Source: Heterostelium album PN500 (taxonomy: Eukaryota > Evosea > Eumycetozoa > Acytosteliales > Acytosteliaceae). From it: a stretch of DNA of 64,000 bases. Under the pieces are notes generated by a model. It searched no databases. It was not told the DNA's origin and was given only the letters and a program-made list of their open reading frames with translations. Positions 1-11,696 of this stretch are shown here, one piece after another. The first letter of the stretch is position 1; each line of letters begins with the position of its first letter. The stretch lies in NCBI RefSeq assembly GCF_000004825.1, contig NW_008805077.1:62001-126000 (forward strand), read 5' to 3'. The position numbers and the translations under genes were made by a program.

Positions 1-438
1 AGTTTGATCGCTCAACTACAAAAGACAACACTACAAAACGATAAGATCACCGCATTCCAGAGTGTATGGACAGAGAATGCAGAATCTACATTACAACAAT
101 TGAGATCGAAATCGGTTGCACCACTGGTCTTGGGTGACATCGGTTGGAGATTCCACTTACAAATGTCACAATCATCAATGAGTAAAATTAAACAACCATC
201 TGCCATTTTCGAATTCGATTTAAAGTCTGACGTATGTTATTCAGTTTTGTTGAAATCATCAACACTATTTATAATTATAATCATTTTAAACTAACTTTTG
301 TAATTTATCAATCAAAACAAAACAACAAAACAGTCTAAAAAAGATGAAAAGATGGTATTAGAATTTAACAAAGAACAATTACAAGATTTCTTTTTACAAT
401 TGGAATTGGTTCAAGCTAAATTAGATTCATTGGCATAG
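1..438 (+). CDS. COMMD10-like COMM-domain protein (3' end, start outside window)
   Basis: Partial gene with two exons, 1-231 and 334-438, joined in phase 0 over a 102-bp GT-AG intron; 111 residues plus stop are visible. The exon 1 segment 'DIGWRFHLQMSQSSMSK' matches the conserved Trp-containing start of the COMM domain. The spliced C-terminus (VLEF, then QDFFLQLELVQAKLDSLA) resembles the end of human COMMD10 closely enough to prefer that subfamily. COMMD proteins are known to assemble into a hetero-decamer that joins CCDC22/CCDC93 in the Commander complex for endosomal recycling. The true start lies upstream of the window. An apparent ORF running through the intron to 294 is read-through and not the protein end. 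The subfamily rests on remembered similarity and was not searched. Confidence 0.8.
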
Positions 439-851
439 ATATAATTTTATTCTATTTATTTAAAATCATCCCGACTGAACTCCAACTATCAATAACAATA
501 ATAATAACAACTAAGATATTTTTTTAATAAATTAAAAACACTTTGTATCATACCATATTGAAAAGATTAAGTTTTATCGAAAATCCCGATGATTTAAAAT
601 ATTTTAACCTAATGAAGGTGATCACCTTTAACAAACAGCGAAAACACACACGAATTTTCTGGTCTCTGGGAACCCATCACAAAAAAGATTTTTTTCACAC
701 AATTGCTATTTTTTTAAAATAAAATAAATTCTGCAAGATGGAAGGCTTTTAAAAAAAAATCGAAAAACACGATTTTTTCAAGATATTTATTTAATTTTCT
801 ATCATTGCTATTTATATTGTTATAAACATTTAATTATTATCAAATAGAATA
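439..851. other. Intergenic spacer with short palindrome
   Basis: This 413-bp AT-rich spacer lies between the COMMD10-like stop and the serine hydrolase start. An AATAAA-like sequence near 527 could serve 3' processing of the upstream gene. A 14-bp perfect palindrome (aaggtgatcacctt, 615-628) lies about 225 bp before the next ATG and may be a protein-binding site. No gene is seen. Confidence 0.5.
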
Positions 852-2642
852 ATGAAAGTAGTAACAATTTTTGTAATACTTCTAACATTAAGTGTAATTT
901 TAATAGAAGCTAACAAGAACCAACCAGATGCAAGTGTTTGGGACCCAGTAACAAGCTTCTTGGAGCAAGCAATCGTCAATGGTTCATTCCCAGGTTGTGT
1001 CGCATTGGTTGGAACTCGTGATAAAATTCTATATTCAAGTGCTCCCGGAGCATATACCTATGGTGTTCCAACACCAATAAATGTACCTAAAGTACCACAA
1101 ATGGAAATAGATGTAAATATCAATAGAAGATATATTATAGAATCTATCTACAATTTTCTATAAGTTGTGTAAAAGCGTTACTTATTCATATTACTATCAT
1201 CATATTATAATAATAGACTCTATTTGATATGGCAAGCTGTACAAAGGTTACTGCCACCACAACAGCAATTGCACAATTCTATCAAAGAGGTGAATTAAGT
1301 TTAGATTCAACAATTGCTTCGATTTTAGGTCAACAATTTGCTGTCAATGGAAAGGGTCCAATCACAGTTTTGAATTGTTTATTACATAACTCTGGTTTTT
1401 ACCCAGATCCAAACCCATTTTGGAGTACGAAAAAAATCATTTCTCTAATAGATATTCAGATTTTCAAATATTAATATTCACTGCTTTCACTATTTATAGA
1501 TACACCAGAATTTGGATGTCCAGCAACAGCTTATGAATATCCACCATTAGAGTTTTCTTGTCAAACCCAATTCTATAATAGTATTATGAATCAGAGTTTA
1601 ATGAATCCAATTGGTTCAACCTATGTATATAGTGATTTAAAGTAAAGCTTACAAAAGAAAGAAAACAAAAACAACAATTTTATTAACCTGTTCTTTGATT
1701 AATAGTTTCATGACATTAATGCTTGTAGTTGGACATTATGCAAGAACATTGGGATATGTAAAAGAATATGAAGTTTTACAAGATTGTCTTACTGGTGGAC
1801 CAGGTATTGATCAATGTTACTATGAGGCATATGTCAGAAAATATGTATTCTATCCACTACATTTAAAGTCAACCAACTATTTACCTCCAACTTACTTGGC
1901 ACCTTATTGCGCACCAACTGAAAACGATACTGTATATATGCACACCACTATTCAGGGAGTTGTTTCTGATGGTAATGCCTATGCAATGGGTGGTATCGGT
2001 GGACATGCAGGTGTATTTTCAAATGCACCAGATATGTATCAATTCATGCACGCAATTATGTTTGCCGATAAAAACAGTGACTACCTCAACTCTACAACCG
2101 TTCAACTCTTTACAACTGAATACAATCATACACAAAGTAGCAGAGCTTTAGGTTGGAATACAAATGACCCAACAGTACCAGGTAAGTTTTTTTTTATTAT
2201 TTTTAAAAGCCAAAAAGCAACATATTTTTTGTTTTGATCTTCCCTCAATATTTCCAAAAATAAGAATAGCGAATCTGAATAGTAGATTGCACGTCAACAC
2301 TTCAAATAGGGAGTGCGAGATTTAATATGTTGTGCCGATGATATTGATTTTGACTTTTTGGTGAAATTTAAATTCTTGGTATTAACATTTAATAAATTTA
2401 ATTCTTGTTCCACGCCTTTTTTAGATTATGGATGGAGCCTTGCCTGTGGAACACTTTCACCAAAAACATGGATGCATCTTGGTTACACAGGAACAATGCT
2501 GTGTGGTGATCCTGATAGAGAGTTGATAGTGATTCTTTTAACAAACCGTGTTTACCCAACAAGCTCAAACGAATTGATCCTAAATGTCAGACGACCTTTT
2601 GCCACACTTGTTCAACAAATCTTTGACAAATATTATCAATAA
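852..2642 (+). CDS. Secreted serine hydrolase, beta-lactamase/class C PBP-like fold
   Basis: Five exons: 852-1112, 1217-1424, 1500-1641, 1706-2181, 2425-2642. All introns are GT-AG and the frame holds throughout, giving 434 residues. The N-terminus (MKVVTIFVILLTLSVILIEA) is a typical signal peptide, so the product is probably secreted or lysosomal. The three family motifs appear in order and each is completed by splicing: SxxK as S94-C-T-K97 in 'LFDMASCTKV', YSD at 200-202, and HxG as H380-L-G in 'HLGYTG'. These are the nucleophile Ser, its Lys base, the Tyr motif and the KTG-equivalent. Family members (PF00144) include esterases, D-aminopeptidases and LACTB-like peptidases; the substrate here is unknown. 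The family is predominantly bacterial, but four spliceosomal introns show long residence in this genome. Confidence 0.88.
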
Positions 2643-3555
2643 AAATAAAAAACACACATTTTGCATATTAAATAATTTGATTTAATTTTGTTTTTGCAAA
2701 ATCAACGAATAAGGTGATTGGTTCTTTTTTACTTCTTTGATGATCACCCCACATATAAATGCTTGATTTATTTTTAATCAGCAAAATATCAATAACTCGA
2801 AAATTACCAAAAAAAATCATAAAAATTATTATGCAATTCAAAAAAAATTCCCAAAAAAAAAAACTTTTTACGTCAGCCAATTGATGGCATCTCCTCCATA
2901 CCAGGATGATTAATAAGAAAATTCGAATTTGTGATTTATGAAAATTGTCATCATCATCAAAATTGTTTTATGATTCAACAACCCATTTCATGGAATTTGA
3001 ACATGGTATTGATATTTTTTTTATTAGCAGTGTTTTTTCAAAAATTAAACAACAACCCCTAACTCTAGTAAATTTAGTTTTTTTTGCATCTTTTACTGTT
3101 GCAGGAATAAAAAAAAATCACTCTCTTTGCATAATTTCCTTTGGTGGTGGAGGTCACCGTTTGATTGATTCGATTAATTGTAGAAAGATCTTTCTCCAAA
3201 CTGAAATATTACAGTATTTTTTTACTTTTTCTATTTTTTTTTTGACCAATTGTTGAGGCTAATTTAATAATTAACCACGTTGGGTGTTCTTTGAGATTTT
3301 TATAAATTATACACCCATTTTTTAACTTTATTTAGAAAAATTCCAATCAATTCAAAAATAAAAAACAAAAATTCATTAAACACATTTAGTGAATGAATTA
3401 TCAGGAGGTCTCTCCCTACAAACTACTATCAATCATAATAATTTATTCATTATATTACTTATATACTCTCCCTCCAATAACAACATTAGAAAATAGTATT
3501 AGTATCAATACAAATTAAAAAAAAAAACAAGAAACAATAACCCAAAAAAGAATTC

Positions 3556-3577
3556 TTTTTTTTTTTTTTTTTTTTTT
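3556..3577. repeat. T22 homopolymer
   Basis: Uninterrupted run of 22 T in the gene-free region, typical of dictyostelid intergenic DNA. It may be unstable or miscounted in assembly. Confidence 0.9.
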
Positions 3578-6341
3578 CGAATATTTATAGAATTGTATCT
3601 TTTAATCAATCAATAAAACACACATACACCAACAAATAAACACGGGTTCCCGTGATTGAATCGAAATATAGATTACATCACCTTGTTCCCATCGTTCTAT
3701 TATAATTCACTAAAGTATCTTGATATTAGTTTGAAAGAAATATCGTTGGAAAATAAAAAAAACAAAACAAGAACCAGTAAATTTAAGGTAAATATCTCGC
3801 GTATAATTAGAATTAGGTTGTATCAAAAGTGGTTAAATTTAAAAAAAGTATATAACAAATATATTTTGATGATGCGAAAAACCCCCTTTTTCTTTTTTGT
3901 TTCTTTAAAAAATAAAAATTCAGCGACTGTAAAGCAAACAAACTCAAAAAAATTGCAAAATATCTTGCAGAGAAATTTCTTTTTTTCTTGATTTCAAAAA
4001 AAAACAAAAAATTTCCATATCACAACAACCCACACAACACACACCAATGAAGATAGTGTGTGGTCACTAAGGTGGTCGATCATTCCAATTTATCATCCCT
4101 CATCATCACTATAACACACGGTGGTCTCAAAAAAAAAAAACAAAAAAATTTCAGTTTTTAATTGATTCATTGTTAAATATTTAAAAAGACAAAACCCCTG
4201 CTAAATAGAATTTTAAATTTTATCAAACAAACAAAAAAAAAAACAAAAAAAGAAAAATCACAAATTCAATTTTATTTAGGCAATCATCGTCAGTAGGCAG
4301 ACCACCGATACAAAATATTAAAACTCAATTAATCAATTACCTTATCATTTTTTTTACCCAAACAGAATTCTCATCGTCATCTACACCTCATTCCACCATT
4401 CTTTCATATTTTACATATATGTTTATATAAATATAATTAAACAACTTTAATCAATCTTAATATTTATTTATTTATTTATTTCAAAAAAAAAAAAAACATT
4501 TCAATCAACAACAGCTAATTAGTAAATATTAATAATTATTTATTTATTTATTATTCCACTTCATCTTTCTTCTCCTTTATTCCTCTTCAAGACATGCTTT
4601 GGAGTTTCAAAAAATATTCTTTTCATTGTAATTTTTTTAGTTGACAACTTTGCAAACCAAAAAAAAAAAAGTATATAATTTCTAAACACCTTTGAAAAAC
4701 TAAATTTTCTCTTTGATAATCTAAACCAATTATATTATTCTATCTACAATATTGTTGTTATTCATTTTACACCAATCTACAAACAATATATATATGTATA
4801 TTTTTTTTCAATCTAATCTGTTTATATCTTTCAATCACCAAAATTCTTTTTCAAAAACTTTACATCAATCACAAACAATAGAGCAACCCATATCCATTTG
4901 TTCCAAGATACCTCAATCATCAAAATATATAATTGATTTCGAAAATTTGTATAATTTAATCAATGTTTTTAGACCATTAAAGTTGTTTTAGTTGATTGTT
5001 GTTTTCATTATTCTAAACAAATTAATTTGTGGTCATATTAAGTGACTGCTCCCTCAACCAATCTTTATCTTCGCAGCACCCATTTGTTTTTTTTTTCAGC
5101 CATGATTTTAAAACTTATTATCAAACAACAATTTATTAAATCACATCATTTTTCAATAAATGAAATCCCACACTTTTTAGCATCTTGTAATACATGAAAA
5201 AGTTTTTTGTCGGTTTTAAATGTGGGGCTGAGATTGTTTGAGGCAGCGGGTTTCAAAACAACAATTTATTTAAAAATTCAAAACAAAAATAGTGGGTGAC
5301 TATATATAAACTTTATCTTTTATGTGTGATGTGTGTTTTGGGCTTTAGGAGGTAATAAATTGAACATGGTAAACACAAAATTAAAATTTAAAAAAAATAT
5401 GTTTCTTAATTACAACAACAACTAACAACAGTGATTGTTAAGAAATGTCAATCAACAAATATACAAGTTTTTCTTTCCTAATCACTTATTACATAGCCCT
5501 TATATAATTTTAATTAACTGCCCAGTTGGGTACACACACACACACTTCATCCAAACACACCACACAAACCATCCATCAATCACACACTAAACACAACAAC
5601 ATATAAATTATAACACACACACACACACAACTTCAAAAAAATTTTTTTTAAACAATCTAAGCAATTTTTCAATTCGTTTAATAATAATAATTTAAAATAT
5701 ATTGGACCAACAACCTCACGGCTACTACCCAAAAAGCGTGTTTTGACAACCTTATCAAATGTAATTAATAATTCTCTATTTGGTAAAATCATTTTACTAT
5801 TGTAGTATTATGAACTCAATAATTTCATTTTTTTTTTTTGTTTGTGATTTTAACAATAGTCTTTGGTGTGGGTGATGCTTTTATTACCTTTAATATCAAT
5901 TTGCCAACAACTAAAATAACTATCACCAACATCATCCAACAAACAACTGACTTTGTTGGCTTTTTTTAGCTGTAAAACTTTTAAATATATGGATTTTAAT
6001 TTTTTTAAATTCAACCAGTTAAGTTCATATTAAATTAGTTATATTATATTTTGTTATCTTATCTGTCAATCATCAATATATAAGTAATTACCGTTTTTAT
6101 TGTAGAACTATTATTATTCTATTTTCCATTAAAATCATCAAACAATATTAATAATAACTAACCAACTTTGCTTTCACCCAATTACAACAACTAGCAGTAA
6201 CATCAAACAAACAACACAAATAAAACCAATAACAATAATAGCTCATTAGTATATTAGCCATAGTCATATAGTAAATATAAATCAAACTCTATCTATTACT
6301 CACTAGTATAGGTGTGAGCCACAAGATAGATCTCTTAATTT

Positions 6342-6355
6342 CACCTGTTCAGGTG
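6342..6355. promoter_or_regulatory. CACCTG/CAGGTG dyad, possible E-box-type site
   Basis: Two reverse-complementary hexamers, CACCTG and CAGGTG, flank a TT centre in a locally GC-richer patch. They lie 2.6 kb upstream of the homeobox ATG. The dyad is seen directly; any regulatory role is inference. Confidence 0.25.
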
Positions 6356-8722
6356 TCCTGAAAAAGGTAATTGGAATCATCATTGAATTTGAGCGTTATT
6401 ATCTTTTTACCACCATCCATTCATTGTTTACACACAACACAATCCATCAAATTGACACAAAAACAACAACAATCAAAATTAATTTGCCACAGTCCAACCA
6501 ACCTAACTTTTTTTTTTTTTTCCAATTCCTTTTTTTATATTTTTAAAATATCCATCAATCATATTCATTCGTGTAAATTTCAGTCACGCGATCGAGTGAA
6601 AAAGGAGTGAGAAATGTCCAAAGAGTTTGACGATCTCAGTATTAATAATGGTTTAATTAATTATTGGTTATTCTTATATTAGCTCCATAAACACCCAAAT
6701 TCATTATCACAGCTCAAAACCCCTTTTTATCTTTTAACAACAACAGCAACAACAACAACAAACACTCAAAAACCTTTTTAATTGATTAATGGAATCAGTG
6801 AGAATCGTTTTAGATGCAAATATTTATATAGAAGTTATACATATTGTTTTGGTGTCCTGTTTATGCAATAACAACAACATTAAAATCCATATGAGCTTTC
6901 ACTAAAAATAAATATTGATCAATGTTTGTGTGTTGGGAGTTTGTTAATGTGTTTTTAAAAATGTCTTTTCAATGACAAAATAAAAATAAATCAGTGTGAT
7001 TGATCAAACACCCACAATCAATTAAATTTAAACACACAATATATCTCACCCCCACTTAAACACACCCACACTTGTTTATCTCAACAATCCACACCATAAA
7101 TTCATTTTTCTCGACATCAAGAGTGGCTACTCCACTGTCACACGATAATATGATTAATTGATTGAAATATTGATCATCTTAGCTTACTCCTATTATCTAT
7201 CAATCTAAAATTGTACGAAATGGAGCAACAAACAAACAAACACTCAACAAAAAAAAAAACAACAAAAATCAAACATACTAGTATCATAACTTTAAAACAT
7301 TTATATAGTTGAACTGAAAAACCCAAGTGTTTCCAAAATAGTTGCTCCATCCAACGCCTTCACGACATCCACACTATTTTGAATTTATATAATTATAATT
7401 GATTTATTTATTATAATCAACAAAATACTTTATTGTTAATATTATTGTGTATTAAAAACAATTTATTTTATTAATTTTTGTAGTTGAGGTAATTTGATTG
7501 GAAGTTGACCAATTGATTTATCAAATTAAGGATTCTTGTTCGATCAAATTTATCTTCTATGATAAAAACATTCACATATCACCATACTTTTCTTTAATTG
7601 TATTAATTAACTTCCAGTAATTTTTCCACCATCTTTAAAAGATATATTATCTTTATTTTAATTGTATTTTTATATTTATTTATTTATTTGTTTGTTTATT
7701 CATCGTCGTCGTCGTCGTGGCACACCACAATAACCAATAACATTCTTTTTAAACACCCACCCAGCCGCTGTATTATTATATATTTATAAATTTATTTATT
7801 TATTAGTTCATTCTGTATTCTAGATCTACCTTTTAATCTAACACTCCACAAATCAAAACAAACACTATCAGTTTCCATATTTGTATTTTAATCTATAATA
7901 CCTTCAAAACACCTATTTGTTCAATTATCACGTTTATTAAAAAAACGACAACTATAAAACAAGATAATTCATTCTCATTTTCATTTAAAACTCAATTGCA
8001 ATCAACAATCAAACCAATCCACAATAGTAGTATTAGTTTTCATAAGCTCTATAGTTTTTTTTTTTTTATGTCTTGACATTAATAGTAAATTATTAAATTA
8101 TTAATAATAGTAATCCTAATCAACCAACCAATTTTTTTTTTTCTAATAGAAATTTAGAAATAATCCATCATCAGTCAATCCAAGCTAATAAGTGGTAGAC
8201 AACCTCCCTATCTTTATATAGTTTTACATTCTACTATTATTTAATAGTAGCCTTCTTCCTTTTTTTTTTTTTATTTTCTCAAAATTTCCACCACCAATTT
8301 TTTTCCAATCAAAATCATACTTTATATATTTATTTATCTAACTAAGATTAACTATAACCACTAAACTAAACCTCCTTTTCATTTGGAGGAAGATCTTAAC
8401 ACTTTTTTTTCCTCTGCAAATATTTTACACAACCTCTATATATTTTTGTATATATCGTCGACAAGCAACAACACAATCTTATTTTTTTTTGAGGAGAAAA
8501 AAAAATATATTATTATCTTATTTATATAGCTTGTAGACCTTCCTTTTAAATCCGATTATTCACCCTCCAATATCCGACAATATACATACACTTTTAATTG
8601 AAATATAAAAACACACTTTTATTTTTCAATCCAAGTTGAGAGGTATCAACTTTTTAACAAACACACACCCCTATACTCTTTATATATAACAACTAAAAAA
8701 AAAACATTTTTTTATTTATAAG

Positions 8723-8838
8723 GTAAGTTTAATTATTTTTATTAGTTTTATCAGTACCAACAGATCAAACAAACAACAAGCAAAGAAACTAACAATAATC
8801 TTTTTTTTTTTTTTAATTTTTTTTTTAATCAATTATAG
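8723..8838 (+). other. Probable 5' UTR intron of the homeobox gene
   Basis: A consensus donor AAG|GTAAGT at 8723 and an acceptor ATTATAG ending at 8838 bound a 116-bp T-rich segment with an internal T run. It lies 129 bp before the homeobox ATG with no ORF before it. The splice sites match those of the coding introns in this window; the transcript itself is inferred. Confidence 0.5.
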
Positions 8839-8967
8839 CAATATAACTTTAACTTTCTTTGCCTAAATAAGCCTTACCACAACACACACCCAACACACCA
8901 CACATCAAAAAATATTCATTTACTGCCAAATTAATTTTTAAATTAAATTAAACGAACTTTGATAAAA

Positions 8968-9319
8968 ATGGATATTGGTTTACTTTTAAACTCTGGAAAT
9001 TCAAATTCCGCTTCCAGTACCAGTTCATCAGCTGTCAATACTCAGAGTTCATTTGATTTGGATCATTCTCTAAAGTCTGCAGAGTCACATTCATCCTCTT
9101 CATCATCGTCCTCCAACAATAACAACAATAACAACAATAATAATAATAACATTCATAATCACACTGCATCACAAGCCAATTCCGGTCTAATGGCATCATC
9201 TTCTACCTCCAATACCAATTCCCCAAGTGGTCTACCACCTATCCATTTCAGTCCACAACTCCCCAACGGAGGTTCTGCATATCAACATCAACAACAACAA
9301 CTTCTTCTTTTCCAATTGC

Positions 9320-9369
<50 letters not shown>

Positions 9370-11325
9370 ATGTTAAACAAAATTCAATCTTCTCCATCAC
9401 CATCACAACCTTCATATAAACAACAACAACAACAACAACAATCAAATCAAACAACAACAAGTTATTTTGTACCAAATGGATATCCTTCACCATCGCATGC
9501 CAGTCGTTCTCCACCAACTCAGGAAACATCGTATCTAGCCAAGAGAGAGGGTTGTGAGTCACCTGTGCAATCGAACTTATCGCCATCGATCAACTCTTCA
9601 AAGCAATTCATATTCTCACAATATCAACCATCTCCCAATGTATCTGCCAACACCACTCCTAAACTCGCAAACTCTAACAATCCAAATCCAAATCTCAGTA
9701 TCAATAACAACGCAATGTCCACCTCGAACAATTCTATTCCCTTAAACAACACAAAGATCACTGTAATCCCACCACTTCAATTGTCACAACCGTCACTGAC
9801 ATCGTCTGCTTCCGTTTCACTACCACATTCACCACCCAACTCTGGCAAGGTGTCACCACAACTTACCAACTCGTCCAACTCACTGCCAAACACTGGCAGA
9901 AGCTTAAACACCAGTGGATCGTCCAACCTCAGACTCTCAACCAACAGCACACACGACTTGTCATCTCCTCCACTCAGTCCAAACGAACACAACAACAGCG
10001 GCAAAGAGTTCCACACCGGTTCTAGATCGCCATCGTCGGGCGGTGAAAAAGAAAAGAAGCGTCGTACCCGTTTAAAGAAAGAGCAATCGTCCACTCTAAA
10101 ATCGTTCTTTGAAAAAGACAACTATCCCAACAAAGAGGAAAAGGAGAAGCTTGCTTCCATGCTCGGAATGAACTACACTGCCGTCACCACATGGTTCTCC
10201 AACAAGCGCCAAGAGAAGCGTAGAAAGGTAGCCGACGGAACCGGTGGAAGACGCGTCCTAGTCGAAGATCGTAACGGTAACTCAATGATAAAGTCAGAGT
10301 CTGATAATCTTCATATCGACGATGACGAAGATGATGAAGAACAACATAATCATCATCAACATCAACAACAACCATCATCGCGACACGGTAGTCATACACC
10401 AACTTCCTCATCGTCACATACCAGTCTAACGCCAATTATCTCTGGTATTGCAATCAACCATCATCGTCCGGCGATGGAATCAATATTGTTGAGTCAATCA
10501 TCACCATTGCTCTCCCCACACAGCGCCAGTAGCACACCACCCGTAAGTGGACGCCAACCCTACCACAGTAACAACGAAGCATCAGCCATCAATAGCCTTT
10601 CAATACTCTCTCAAGTTGCCAAGGGTGACATTGATGGACTGAATAACAGACCAACCTCTCCATTCTCATTGAACTCGCCACTCTCCAACCTTGCCAATCA
10701 TCATTCCTCACCTATTTCATCGCCACGCTCACCACTTTCAACTCATTCCTATTCTGCCAACAACAACAACAACAACAAATCAAATAACATGATTAGCAAC
10801 AATAATAACAACATCAATAACAATAATATGATATCAGATTCAGATGATGATTACTTTGATTCAGATGAAATGATTGAATATCTTTCCGGTGAATCCGATT
10901 TTGAAGATAATGAATTCGAAGATTCGAAAAAGAGAAGTGGTGGTATCAACAAGTCATCACTGCTGGAAGTTGCATCGAGAAAGCACCGTCAACATTCTAA
11001 GAAGTCATCTTCATCCAGAGGACACCACTCCAGAAGCAACAGTAATAGCAATGGTAGCGGTAGTCACAACCTAAACAGTCCGAATCTTGCATCAAAAAGA
11101 AAGGCAGACCTCTCGGACATCACAGACAATGCAATCGAAAGTTTATTATCAGTAACAACATCACCAACATCCTCCTCCTCATCAAACTACTCTTCTTCCT
11201 CCTCTTCTTCTTCCATCAACAACTTTGTATTACAACAAGCTGCGGCAACACTAAGTTCTGGTATGATGTCAGAATCTGAATTCTTGTCAAACGAAGTCAA
11301 CAAACTAAAAAAGAAATTCCAATAA
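8968..11325 (+). CDS. Homeobox transcription factor with polyQ/polyN/Ser-rich arms
   Basis: Single-exon gene, 785 residues. I start at the ATG in AAAATG at 8968; the frame is open three codons further but has no ATG there. The homeodomain lies at about residues 362-421. It opens with the basic arm 'KKRRTRLKK', has Leu and Phe at the helix 1 core positions and 'NYP' between helices 1 and 2. Helix 3 has W409-F410-S-N412-K-R414, matching W48, F49, N51 and R53. There is no three-residue TALE insertion. Position 50, the main specificity residue, is Ser. The rest is low complexity: Ser and Asn runs, about 17 Gln near residue 120, and acidic stretches (DDDEDDEE, SDSDDDYFDSDE). Nuclear DNA-binding regulator by family; targets unknown. 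I cannot match it to a particular named hbx gene. Confidence 0.9.
9315..9369 (+). repeat. CAA trinucleotide repeat (polyglutamine)
   Basis: A nearly pure CAA run inside the homeobox CDS, encoding about 17 consecutive Gln. A second, shorter CAA run follows near 9421. Such tracts are common in dictyostelid regulators and vary in length. Confidence 0.9.
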
Positions 11326-11696
11326 TCAACTGACCAACTAATAATAATAATAACAAACAACAAAAGTTATTAACTAGAAAGATGACAAAACTATATAGAT
11401 AATCAAACTTTAAAAATACTTGAAAAGGAATTTAAAGTTTGTTTTTTTTTTTCAATTCTTTCCAAAATCAAACAACTTGGAATTAAAATCACAAATTTGT
11501 ATAATATAATAAATTATAACTTTTAATATTTATTCAAAAATTATTTATTATGATACGACCACTTTGCTTTTGATTTGATAACTGACATCATCAACATGTG
11601 CACTCTCAACAATTTTTTGTTTTTTTTTATAAATTGTTGATCAGTCGACTAAATTTGGTGTGAACTACTTTTTACCATTTTTTTTATGAAATACAT
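11326..11696. other. Spacer between homeobox and COQ8 genes
   Basis: 371 bp of AT-rich sequence holding the 3' flank of the homeobox gene and the promoter of the COQ8-like gene. Apart from T runs near 11442 and 11625 I see nothing distinctive. Confidence 0.4.

Larger units (their letters stand above)
2643..8967. other. 6.3-kb gene-free region upstream of the homeobox gene
   Basis: Very AT-rich sequence with homopolymer A/T runs, CA-rich stretches and (TTTA)n tracts. I found no coding gene: the ORFs here are short, lack domain signatures, and have the composition of translated low-complexity DNA. The stretch ends in a probable 5' UTR with an intron. It most likely holds the 3' flank of the serine hydrolase and an extended promoter of the homeobox gene. 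A CACCTG-TT-CAGGTG dyad lies at 6342-6355. No tRNA-like B box was seen by eye. Confidence 0.5.

Noticed and set aside
2945-3256. 103-codon ORF upstream of the homeobox gene
   Set aside because: No domain, composition of translated A/T-rich low-complexity DNA, and no splice sites or neighbours to support it.
3656-3991. 111-codon Lys/Asn/Phe-rich ORF
   Set aside because: Reads through A and T runs and an overlapping minus-strand ORF exists in the same region; typical of chance frames in AT-rich spacers.
6371-6679. 79-codon ORF and a following short frame starting ATG at 6614 (MSKEFDDLSINN)
   Set aside because: The second looked like a first exon, but the only nearby acceptor leads straight to a stop codon, and a 2.3-kb intron to the homeobox gene would be out of character.
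9248-9586. Minus-strand ORF rich in Val over the homeobox gene
   Set aside because: The Val run is the reverse of the CAA polyglutamine tract; a shadow frame.
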